Shown here: positions 44,213-51,521 of the stretch, piece by piece | How positions within the stretch are numbered: position 1 is the stretch's first letter | Layout: every line of letters starts with the position of its first letter | DNA from: Arthrobacter pigmenti | Lineage (GTDB): Bacteria > Actinomycetota > Actinomycetes > Actinomycetales > Micrococcaceae | Direction: 5' to 3' | DNA length: 64,000 nucleotides | Assembly (NCBI RefSeq): GCF_011927905.1 | Contig: NZ_JAATJL010000001.1 | Location: 3,224,001-3,288,000 of the forward strand | Translations under genes and position numbers: made by a program | Notes under the pieces: generated by a model | What the model saw: only the letters and a program-made list of their open reading frames with translations | Told to the model about the DNA's origin: nothing | The model's database searches: none

Positions 44213-45268
44213 ATGACTCCGACAACACGCAAAACCTGGAGACAATGGACACCGGCCGCCATCGCCGCCGGAGCAATCGGCGCTGCCGCCGTGATCATGC
44301 CGCTCACCGCCAGCGCCGCCGTCGACCTTCCCGACAAGACGCCCGCCGAAGTCCTTGAGCTTGCCCAGAACGCGAGCGTCGATGCTTTCTCGGGCACCAT
44401 TGAGCAAACCTCAAACCTCGGCCTGCCGGATCTGGCCGCAATCGGTCCAACAGAGAACGACGGCGGCGGCACTTCCCCCGCCAACGCCGCCCTCGAACTC
44501 CTCACCGGCTCGCACACGGCCAACGTCTTCGTCAACGGCCCGGACCAGGCGCGCCTGCAGGTTCTCGACCAGCTCGAGGAACGCAACATCATCCGCAACG
44601 GCGATGACCTCTGGTACTACAACTCGGACGAAAATGAGGCCGTCCACGCCACTGCCAAAAATCACAAACAGCACGACGGCGGCACCCACGCCCCCGACGA
44701 CATCGCCGCCCGCTTCCTCGAGAAGATCGACCCCTCAACCGAAGTGACCGTCGGCTCAGACCGCATGGTCGCCGGACGCGCCGTCTACGACCTCATCCTC
44801 ACGCCGCGCGTCGACGAGACGCTCGTCGGCTCGGTGAGCGTCGCTGTCGACGGCGAAACAGGACTTCCGCTGGGCGTCACCGTCACCGCAAAATCGACCA
44901 ACGAAACAGCCTTCAGCTCAGCCTTCACCGAACTCAGCTACGAGGAACCGGACGCCAACCTGTTCGCCTTCACCCCGCCGGAGGGCGCAACAGTTACGGA
45001 ACTTGACAAGGGCAACAAGCCGGACACCGGGGAGAAGCCCAGCGATGCAGAAGAGCCAACGGTCGTCGGCAAGGGGTGGGGCGCCGTCGTCGTCATGCCT
45101 GCCGGTGAGCAGGAACTGCCCGAGGCGATGAATCAGCTCAGCACCCCGGTGGACGGAGGGCGCCTCGTCGAAACCACGCTCGTCAACGTGCTGATCACTG
45201 ACGACGGCCGAATCCTCGCCGGCTCCGTCACCCCGGAGCGCTTGCAGGCAGTAGCCGCCGGGCAGTGA
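44213..45268 (+). CDS. LolA-like (DUF2092-type) secreted protein
   Basis: 351 residues. A signal peptide or N-terminal anchor (AAIAAGAIGAAAVIMPLTASA) is followed by a LolA/LppX-like lipid-binding fold (VLELAQNASVDAFSGTIEQTSNLGLP, RLQVLDQLEERNIIRNGDDLWYYNSDENEAVH, YDLILTPRVDETLVGSVSVAVDGETGLPLGVTV). GAGGAAAG lies upstream of the ATG. Its stop overlaps an ABC ATPase gene by four bases; the three genes probably form one exporter-linked system that handles a lipid or hydrophobic compound. Confidence 0.85.
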   Translation: MTPTTRKTWRQWTPAAIAAGAIGAAAVIMPLTASAAVDLPDKTPAEVLELAQNASVDAFSGTIEQTSNLGLPDLAAIGPTENDGGGTSPANAALELLTGSHTANVFVNGPDQARLQVLDQLEERNIIRNGDDLWYYNSDENEAVHATAKNHKQHDGGTHAPDDIAARFLEKIDPSTEVTVGSDRMVAGRAVYDLILTPRVDETLVGSVSVAVDGETGLPLGVTVTAKSTNETAFSSAFTELSYEEPDANLFAFTPPEGATVTELDKGNKPDTGEKPSDAEEPTVVGKGWGAVVVMPAGEQELPEAMNQLSTPVDGGRLVETTLVNVLITDDGRILAGSVTPERLQAVAAGQ

Positions 45269-46215
45269 GCGGCGGCTCCGACCTCGTCATTGAAACCGAA
45301 GGCCTGACCAAAAGGTTGGGTGGCAGAAACGTGGTCAACGGCATCGACCTTGCGGTGCCGCGCGGTTCCGTCTTCGGCTTCCTCGGCCCCAACGGTTCCG
45401 GGAAGACAACCACCATAAGGATCCTGCTCGGACTCGCATCCGCGACGTCCGGCGATGTCCGGGTCCTGGATCAAGCCATCCCGCGGGCGCTACCCGAGGT
45501 GCTGCCAAGGGTCGGGGCGCTTGTCGAAGGGCCAGGGTTCTACCCGTTTCTCTCCGGCACTGCGAACCTCCTGCGCCTCGACGCCGCCGACCGCTACGTC
45601 CCACCCGCAACCCGCCGCCGCCGAGTTGAGCGGGCGCTCGAACGGGTAGGTCTCTCGCAGGCCGCCCGCAAAAAGGTGGGCCGCTACTCGCTCGGGATGA
45701 AGCAACGGCTCGGCATCGCGAGCGCGCTGCTCACCCACCGCGAGCTGATCATCCTCGATGAGCCCACCAACGGCCTCGACCCGCAGGGCACCCGCGAAGT
45801 CCGTCACCTCATCCGCTCCCTCACCGAAGAGGGAACCACCGTCTTCGTCTCGAGCCACCTGCTCGCCGAGGTGGAACAGATCTGCTCACATGCCGCAGTC
45901 CTCAGCGCCGGAGCCCTCGTCGCCCAGGGCAGCCTCGACGACCTCCGCCGAACAGGTGAGCCCCGCGCCCGCATCCTCACCCCCGACACCCGCGAGGCGC
46001 GCGCCGTGTTGCGCGGGCTCGGCTTGAAGCCCGACGACGCCACCCCACCTGGGCAGGCCGTCACCGCTCCGTTTCCCGCCGGCATGGCGCCCGATCGAAT
46101 CGTGCGGGCACTGGTTGAAGCGGACGTCCGGGTCAACGGATTCACACTCGAGCAACCGGGCCTTGAGGACCTGTTCGTCGCGCTCACCGGGGAAGGATTC
46201 GACGTTGTCCAGTGA
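45265..46215 (+). CDS. ABC transporter ATP-binding protein
   Basis: 316 residues from GTG 45265. Walker A GPNGSGKT (about 39-46), signature YSLGMKQR, Walker B LIILDEPTNGLDP and the H-loop SSHLL are complete. The C-terminal extension (about 225-316) is the DUF4162-like part common in ABC-2 exporters. It overlaps both neighbours and powers the permease downstream. Confidence 0.96.
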   Translation: MSGGSDLVIETEGLTKRLGGRNVVNGIDLAVPRGSVFGFLGPNGSGKTTTIRILLGLASATSGDVRVLDQAIPRALPEVLPRVGALVEGPGFYPFLSGTANLLRLDAADRYVPPATRRRRVERALERVGLSQAARKKVGRYSLGMKQRLGIASALLTHRELIILDEPTNGLDPQGTREVRHLIRSLTEEGTTVFVSSHLLAEVEQICSHAAVLSAGALVAQGSLDDLRRTGEPRARILTPDTREARAVLRGLGLKPDDATPPGQAVTAPFPAGMAPDRIVRALVEADVRVNGFTLEQPGLEDLFVALTGEGFDVVQ

Positions 46216-47125
46216 GAAGGCGTCAGGTGAGAGGGCATCCGGCGAGGAGGCGCCAAGTGAGGACGCACCCAAGGAGTCCCCACGCGGACGAACGGCGCCG
46301 GGTCGCCAAGGATCCGGCTGGCGGTTCATGGGCTCAGAACTCTCGGTGTTGTTCAGGCGCAGGCGCACTTGGGCGCTCCTTGCCGCTCTTGCCGCGATCC
46401 CGGTCCTCATTGCAGTGGCGGTACGGCTGTCGTCCGGCCCGTCAAGAGGACGAGGCCCGGCGTTCCTGGACCAGGTCAGCCAGAACGGCCTGTTCGTCGC
46501 CGTCGTCGCAACCATTGTGGCCATTCCGCTGTTCCTGCCGTTGACCGTCGGCGTGGTTGCCGGTGACACGATCGCAGGAGAAGCCAGCACGGGCACGCTG
46601 CGGTACCTGTTGATGGCGCCGGTGGCACGGGGCCGCCTGCTCGCGGTGAAGTACGTTGCCGCCGTCGCCTTCTGTCTTGCAGCGACGCTAACGGTTGCCA
46701 TGGCGGGCGTTCTGATAGGTGCGCTGTTGTTCCCGGTCGGGCCGGTGACGCTGCTGTCAGGGACAACAATCGGCGTGCCGGAAGCGCTCCTGCGTGTTGC
46801 GCTGGTGTCGCTCTACGTGACCCTTTCGCTGACGGGACTCGCCGCCGTCGGGCTCTTCCTGTCCACCCTTACGGACGTGCCGGTGGGGGCGATGGCCGCA
46901 ACAGTGGTGGCCGCCGTCGTCAGTCAGGTGTTGGGACAACTTCCACAGCTGGAGTGGCTCCACCCCTGGCTTCTCAGTCAGTACTGGCTCGGCTTCGCGG
47001 ACCTGTTGAGGGACCCGATCGTGTGGGACTCCTTCCTGGCCAACGCATTGCTTCAGGCGGGCTACGCGTTGGTTTTCGGGGCGCTGGCGTACGGCCGCTT
47101 TTCGACGAAGGACGTACTCGCGTAG
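46205..47125 (+). CDS. ABC-2 type permease
   Basis: 306 residues from TTG 46205, overlapping the ATPase stop. Six helices from about residue 55: TWALLAALAAIPVLIAVAV, FVAVVATIVAIPLFLPLTVGVVAGDT, the typical EASTGTLRYLLMAPVARGRLLAVKY cytoplasmic loop, and helices to the C-terminus. The first 40 residues are low-complexity (ASGERASGEEAPSEDAPKE) and come from 15-bp imperfect repeats, so translation may instead begin at ATG 46328 (MGSELSVLFRRRR). Confidence 0.88.
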   Translation: MSSEKASGERASGEEAPSEDAPKESPRGRTAPGRQGSGWRFMGSELSVLFRRRRTWALLAALAAIPVLIAVAVRLSSGPSRGRGPAFLDQVSQNGLFVAVVATIVAIPLFLPLTVGVVAGDTIAGEASTGTLRYLLMAPVARGRLLAVKYVAAVAFCLAATLTVAMAGVLIGALLFPVGPVTLLSGTTIGVPEALLRVALVSLYVTLSLTGLAAVGLFLSTLTDVPVGAMAATVVAAVVSQVLGQLPQLEWLHPWLLSQYWLGFADLLRDPIVWDSFLANALLQAGYALVFGALAYGRFSTKDVLA

Positions 47126-47149
47126 GGCTCAGGCGATAGGGATCAACGC

Positions 47150-47746
47150 TCAGACCAGCGCTTTATCCAGGGCGGAAACTGCTACGTCATGTGAAGCGTG
47201 GTCATAGCGGAAGGTGACCACGCCGCCGTCGTGCCTTAGCTCGTGGTTAGCCCCGTCACGAACACCAAACGCACCGTAGTTTTCAGCCCAGGAGCGGTTC
47301 AGCGCCACCTTGTACAGAAAAAAGCCCGCCGGCAGTTCAACCGTCAACTCCCACTGCTGCGAGACCGGGCTATAGGCCATCTGCACCTCGGGCGCCGCCG
47401 GATCCCAAGTCTTACCTCCCAGCAGCTGCCCGAAGTCCCCCGCGACGGCAACGGCCGACGGCGCTGCGGCCACCCGCGCCCCCTCGGCTGTGATCGCCCA
47501 GCCTCCACGGCCCTTGACGATCAGTCCGTCCTTCACCAACTTCGCGGTCGCCGCCGAAAGCCGCTTGATACCGCGGGACACCCCGCCGCTCAGCGGTTCA
47601 CTTTCCCACTCGCTCAGGGGCACGCGCACGACGGCGACGGTCAGGACCTGCTGGCCGCTCACGACGGCGCCGGGCTGCTCAGCGAGCACCTCCAGCACTG
47701 TCTTCAAACGGCCGGTGGTGTTGTCTTGGTTGTTCTGCGGATTCAT
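47150..47746 (-). CDS. Winged-helix domain fused to a pullulanase X25-like domain
   Basis: 198 residues from ATG 47746 with GGGAGG 6 bases upstream. The N-terminal 100 residues resemble a winged-helix region (KTVLEVLAEQPGAVVSGQQV, SRGIKRLSAATAKLVKDGLIVKGRGGWAITAEG). The C-terminal 95 residues (AVAGDFGQLLGGKTWDPAAPEVQMAY, WELTVELPAGFFLYKVALNRSWAENYGAF) match the X25/starch-synthase-like module of amylopullulanases, which binds alpha-glucan. Such a module in a small DNA-binding-like protein suggests a glycogen-sensing regulator, by inference. Confidence 0.72.
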   Translation of the reverse strand: MNPQNNQDNTTGRLKTVLEVLAEQPGAVVSGQQVLTVAVVRVPLSEWESEPLSGGVSRGIKRLSAATAKLVKDGLIVKGRGGWAITAEGARVAAAPSAVAVAGDFGQLLGGKTWDPAAPEVQMAYSPVSQQWELTVELPAGFFLYKVALNRSWAENYGAFGVRDGANHELRHDGGVVTFRYDHASHDVAVSALDKALV

Positions 47747-47919
47747 GGTGGACCTCCCGGTAGGCTGCGACACCAGAATTCTGACAGCGGAAGGCGCCGA
47801 TCCCGTGAAGCGGCGCGACGACGACGTGCAATGTGTCAGACCGTTACTCGGTATTTCTCATCCGTTCCTCATAATCCTGGACTACGCTGACCCGGGACGC
47901 AGCTCAGGGAGGATGCACG

Positions 47920-48678
47920 TTGCAGCAGGAAATCACCGATTCGCCGCCAGCCGGCACCGTACCGGAGTCGAGCTGGGAGCGCATCCGCTTCGGCCGGACA
48001 GCACTGCTGCTTGGCATTCCTGTGGTGGTGCTGAGCCTGGCCAGCGGCTTGCTCTTCCTCGCCCTCGAGAAGTCCACGGCCGAGACTTTCGACGACATTC
48101 ACTTCTGGTTCTACTTCTTCGACGTCGGCCGCGAAATCAACGTCCCCACCTGGTTCAGTTCGGGACTCTGGATCGTCGCCGGCGTCATGGCGGGGTTTTT
48201 CTCCCGCCGCGCCACAGCGCACCGGCGCTCCTGGCTGCTGTTCGCCGTCGTCTGCGTGATTTTTTCGATCGACGAGATGCTTGAACTGCACGAGCGCCTC
48301 GATGTCATCGGCTACGAACTGGCGGCCTTCCTTCCGTTCGACCTCGGTTTCGTGTGGGTTATTCCGGGCGGGCTGATCGCGCTGGTCATCGTCCTCGCGC
48401 TGACGCGGCTGGTGTTCTCCCTACCGAAGGGTGTGCGCAACGGGCTGATCCTGGCGGGCGTGGTGTTCGTGGTTGGAGGCATGGGGGTCGAGACGCTCGC
48501 CGGCCTGACCGTCGCGGCGAACGGCCTCACTCCGCAGTTCTTCGTCCTCACGCTCATTGAGGAGACCTGCGAGATGGCCGGAATTGTGCTGTGCGTTGCG
48601 GCGCTGGCACACCTCGTGGAGTACAAGAAGCACGACGGCGGCACCGCCTACCGCCTCGCGTCACGCGCAAGCAACTAA
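47920..48678 (+). CDS. Multi-pass membrane protein of unknown function
   Basis: 252 residues from TTG 47920 with GGGAGG 8 bases upstream. About seven helices by eye, including ALLLGIPVVVLSLASGLLFLAL, WIVAGVMAGFFS, WLLFAVVCVIFSIDEMLELHERL and LGFVWVIPGGLIALVIVLALT. The segment SIDEMLELHERL places two acidic residues and a His at a helix end, reminiscent of metal or haem binding in membrane enzymes. No family recognised. Confidence 0.75.
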   Translation: MQQEITDSPPAGTVPESSWERIRFGRTALLLGIPVVVLSLASGLLFLALEKSTAETFDDIHFWFYFFDVGREINVPTWFSSGLWIVAGVMAGFFSRRATAHRRSWLLFAVVCVIFSIDEMLELHERLDVIGYELAAFLPFDLGFVWVIPGGLIALVIVLALTRLVFSLPKGVRNGLILAGVVFVVGGMGVETLAGLTVAANGLTPQFFVLTLIEETCEMAGIVLCVAALAHLVEYKKHDGGTAYRLASRASN

Positions 48679-48965
48679 CCCACAAAACACAGACGCACCC
48701 TTTCCAGCCAGTGCTGGGAGGGGTGTGCTCGCGTTTATAACGTTTCCGCAAAACGGAAAAGAAATTTCACGAATCCTATGGTCTAAGTCACAGGGCACTG
48801 CTACTCTCGAAGCCTGAAGCCAACGGCGGGCTCTCCAGAAGGGGAGCTATCTACCAGGTGGACCTGCAAATCCATACACCGCAGCAGTCTGGTCGTGAAA
48901 CACCGCACTATCGTTTGGCGCCTGTAGCTCGAACGACTGCTGCCCCCACTTTGGGAGTACCTTCC
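48679..48965 (+). other. Leader/promoter region of the deaminase-permease operon
   Basis: 287 bases without a convincing gene. It contains the operator-like palindrome at 48743-48759 and a hairpin GCTCTCC-AGAA-GGGGAGC near 48830-48848. An in-frame GTG at 48858 would extend the deaminase by 36 residues unlike its paralogue and is rejected. No known riboswitch consensus was recognised. Confidence 0.5.
48743..48759. promoter_or_regulatory. Palindromic operator, IclR-like
   Basis: TTTCCG-caaaa-CGGAAA, six-base perfect arms, upstream of guanine deaminase and purine permease. The TTTCCG/CGGAAA form resembles operators of IclR-family regulators, which often control purine catabolism; the regulator is not in the window. 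Confidence 0.45.
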
Positions 48966-49460
48966 TTGACTACCACCACCAAAGAAGAGCAGTTCCTCGC
49001 ACAGGCCATTTCCCTGGCAACTGACAACGTCCACAATTCGGGCGGCCCGTTTGGCGCCCTGATTGTCGCTCCGGACGGCCGCTCCTTCGACGGCGTCAAC
49101 CGCGTCACCGCCAACAATGATCCGACGGCGCACGCCGAGGTCATGGCAATCCGTAACGCCTGCGCTTCCCTGGAGACCTTCGACCTCTCGGGCTGCACGC
49201 TCTACACGAGCTGCGAACCCTGTCCCCTCTGCCTTTCCGCTGCGCTATGGGCGCGGGTTGGCTCTGTTGTCTTCGCTGCGGACCGGCACGACGCCGCGCA
49301 AGCAGGTTTCGACGACGCCGTGTTCTACAACTTCTTCGCCACCCCAGTGGAGGAGCGGGCCATGCCGGTTCGCCAGTACGTGCTGACGGCCGCCGCCCCC
49401 ACAACCTCCACCGCCCCCTTCGATGCGTGGAGCACCCTCACCGCGCGCGTGGATTACTAA
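48966..49460 (+). CDS. Nucleoside deaminase (guanine deaminase-like), second paralogue
   Basis: 164 residues from TTG 48966, preceded by GGGAG. Zinc motifs HAEVMAIR and CEPCPLC are intact. It is about 76% identical by eye to the protein at 1551-2030. It lies 11 bases before an AzgA-type purine permease and near xanthine dehydrogenase, so guanine deamination to xanthine is the likely role. The longer frame from 48858 adds residues with no counterpart in the paralogue. Confidence 0.88.
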   Translation: MTTTTKEEQFLAQAISLATDNVHNSGGPFGALIVAPDGRSFDGVNRVTANNDPTAHAEVMAIRNACASLETFDLSGCTLYTSCEPCPLCLSAALWARVGSVVFAADRHDAAQAGFDDAVFYNFFATPVEERAMPVRQYVLTAAAPTTSTAPFDAWSTLTARVDY

Positions 49461-49471
49461 AGGAAACGCAC

Positions 49472-50974
49472 ATGTCTACCCTCACGCAGACCGGCGGCCA
49501 GCCCGATGGGCCGGCATCACCGCCGCGTAGAGATAAATCCCAGCCGCTCAGTGCGCTGGACAAGTTCTTCAAGATCACCGAGCGTGGTTCAACCCGGGGG
49601 CGCGAACTCCGCGGCGGGCTCGTCACGTTCTTCACCATGGCGTACATCGTCATCCTCAACCCGCTGATCCTGGGCGGATTCAGTCCAGACGCCGCGGCGC
49701 TCGACGTCGAAGGCGGATGGCTGCAAGCCTCGCAGGTTGCAGCCGTTACCGGCCTGACCGCCGGCGTCATGACCATCATCTTTGGCCTGGTAGCGAACTT
49801 GCCTTTCGGCTTCGCTGCCGGACTGGGCATCAACTCGTTCCTCGCGGTGTCAGTCGTAGGCGACGTGACCTGGCCCGAGGCCATGGGCCTGGTGGTCATC
49901 AACGGCCTGCTTATTGTCTTCCTCGCTGTGACCGGCGCCCGAACCGCAATCTTCAACGCAGTGCCGCGTCAGCTCAAGGCCGCGATCACCGTCGGTATCG
50001 GACTGTTCATCGCCTTTATCGGATTCGTTGACTCCGGCTTTGTCACCGCCACTGCGGGCGGCCCTCCAGTTCAAATGGGCGACGGCGGTTCCATCACCAC
50101 TGTGCCGACGCTCGTGTTCATCATCGGCCTGATCACCATGGGCATCCTCATGGCGCGCAGGGTGCAGGGCGGGCTACTGATCGGGATAGTGGTGACCACC
50201 ATCATCGCGATCATCATCGAGCTGTCACTGAAGCTCGGACCGGGCGGCCCGAACAACCCGACCGGCTGGCACCTGAACGCACCGGTCATCCCGACCAACA
50301 TTGTCTCGCTCCCTGATTTCAGTCTGGTGGGAGCATTCGACCTCTTCGGTGCATTCGATCGCATCGGAGCACTGGCTGCGACCATGCTGGTCTTCACCCT
50401 GGTGTTCACGAACTTCTTCGACGCCATGGGAACAATGACGGGGCTGGCAAAGCAGGCAGGCCTTGCTGACAAGCGCGGCAACTTCCCCCGGCTGAAGTCA
50501 GCACTCATCATCGAAGGTGCCGGAGCTGTGGCGGGAGGCGCGACGTCGGCGTCCTCCAACACCGTGTTCATTGACTCGGCTTCCGGTATCGGTGAGGGTG
50601 CGCGGACCGGGCTCGCGTCGGTGGTGACCGGCTCGCTCTTCCTGTTGGCGATGTTTTTCACTCCCTTGACCGCAGTGGTGCCGCTGGAGGTAGCGGCGGC
50701 TGCCCTCGTCGTCGTCGGTGCCATGATGGTTGCGCAGATCCGGGAGATCAACTTCCGGAACTTCTCGGTGGCGCTGCCGGTGTTCCTCACGATCGTGACC
50801 ATGCCGCTGACCTACTCGATCGCGAACGGGATTGGAGCCGGTTTCATCAGCTGGGTCATCATCCGGGCTTCGTCGGGCAAGGCACGCAAAATCCACCCAC
50901 TGCTGTGGGTGGTCGCGGCCGGCTTCCTGGTCTACTTCGCCCGCGGACCGATCACCCTTTGGATGGGCGGCTAG
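49472..50974 (+). CDS. NCS2-family purine permease (AzgA type)
   Basis: 500 residues from ATG 49472 with AAAGGA upstream. Family signatures FFKITERGSTRGRELRGGLVTFFTMAYIVILNP, FGFAAGLGINSFLAVSVVG, FTNFFDAMGTMTGLAKQAGL and GAVAGGATSASSNTVFIDSASGIGEGARTGLASV fit the AzgA branch (adenine/guanine/hypoxanthine uptake), with about 12-14 helices. It forms an operon with the deaminase. Confidence 0.94.
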   Translation: MSTLTQTGGQPDGPASPPRRDKSQPLSALDKFFKITERGSTRGRELRGGLVTFFTMAYIVILNPLILGGFSPDAAALDVEGGWLQASQVAAVTGLTAGVMTIIFGLVANLPFGFAAGLGINSFLAVSVVGDVTWPEAMGLVVINGLLIVFLAVTGARTAIFNAVPRQLKAAITVGIGLFIAFIGFVDSGFVTATAGGPPVQMGDGGSITTVPTLVFIIGLITMGILMARRVQGGLLIGIVVTTIIAIIIELSLKLGPGGPNNPTGWHLNAPVIPTNIVSLPDFSLVGAFDLFGAFDRIGALAATMLVFTLVFTNFFDAMGTMTGLAKQAGLADKRGNFPRLKSALIIEGAGAVAGGATSASSNTVFIDSASGIGEGARTGLASVVTGSLFLLAMFFTPLTAVVPLEVAAAALVVVGAMMVAQIREINFRNFSVALPVFLTIVTMPLTYSIANGIGAGFISWVIIRASSGKARKIHPLLWVVAAGFLVYFARGPITLWMGG

Positions 50975-50988
50975 AAGCTTTACCCGTT

Positions 50989-51093
50989 CGATTCGGTGCG
51001 TCTTTGAACCTCGGGGTCATGACTAAGGGTTGCTGTAGCGGCGTCGGCCCGGCACAATCCACGGCTCAATTCCGTCAAAGACGCACCGAATCG
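50989..51093. repeat. 19-bp perfect inverted repeat enclosing 67 bases
   Basis: CGATTCGGTGCGTCTTTGA (50989-51007) and its exact complement TCAAAGACGCACCGAATCG (51075-51093) bound a 67-base unique interior between the purine permease and the DUF1905 gene. The loop is too long for a normal terminator; no T tract follows. Nothing coding is seen inside. Confidence 0.85.
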
Positions 51094-51146
51094 TGCGCTA
51101 CCCGCTAGCTGGGCACGGGCCGCCCATGCACAACTAGACTGGCGCC

Positions 51147-51434
51147 GTGAACCTCACATTCGACGGCGAGATTTGGTACTGGCGCGGGCCGGCACCGTTC
51201 CACTTCGTGACCCTCCCCGATCACCAGCGCGACGAGTTAAGAACTGTCTCGAAGATCGTCAGTTACGGCTGGGGCATGATCCCCGCGACAGTGAGCGTCG
51301 GCGCGACCACCTGGACGACATCGCTGTTCCCCAAGAACGGCGGGTACATAGTGCCAATCAAGGACTTCGTGCGCAAGAACGAGGGGGTCGACGATGGCGA
51401 CACGGTCACCGTCGCGCTGACCATTGGGGCCTGA
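51147..51434 (+). CDS. DUF1905 domain protein
   Basis: 95 residues from GTG 51147. LTFDGEIWYWRGPAPFHFVTLPDHQRDEL, GWGMIPATVSVGATTWTTSLFPKNGGYIVPIKDFVRKNEGVDDGDTV is the complete DUF1905 beta-barrel fold, a common small actinobacterial protein sometimes paired with YdeI-like domains. Function unknown. Confidence 0.92.
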   Translation: MNLTFDGEIWYWRGPAPFHFVTLPDHQRDELRTVSKIVSYGWGMIPATVSVGATTWTTSLFPKNGGYIVPIKDFVRKNEGVDDGDTVTVALTIGA

Positions 51435-51446
51435 GCGAACCGGCAG

Positions 51447-51521
51447 TCCCATTAAATCGAACGGTTTAGTGGGAAGGAACTGTTCCTTCCCACTGAATTG
51501 CCCGATTCAATGGGACGCTTT
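51447..51521. repeat. Nested REP-like inverted repeats between convergent genes
   Basis: Two 33-base arms (51447-51479 and 51489-51521 region) are inverted copies agreeing at 27 positions, all differences being transitions that keep G-U or A-C contacts. Inside lies the perfect stem GTGGGAAGGAA-ctg-TTCCTTCCCAC (51469-51493). Each arm is also a hairpin on its own (TCCCATTAAA/TTTAGTGGGA). The element overlaps the last helR codons and probably ends transcription from both sides. Confidence 0.75.

Noticed and set aside
48780-48965. Guanidine, purine or glycine riboswitch upstream of the deaminase
   Set aside because: None of the conserved core words of these classes could be matched; only a simple hairpin is supported.
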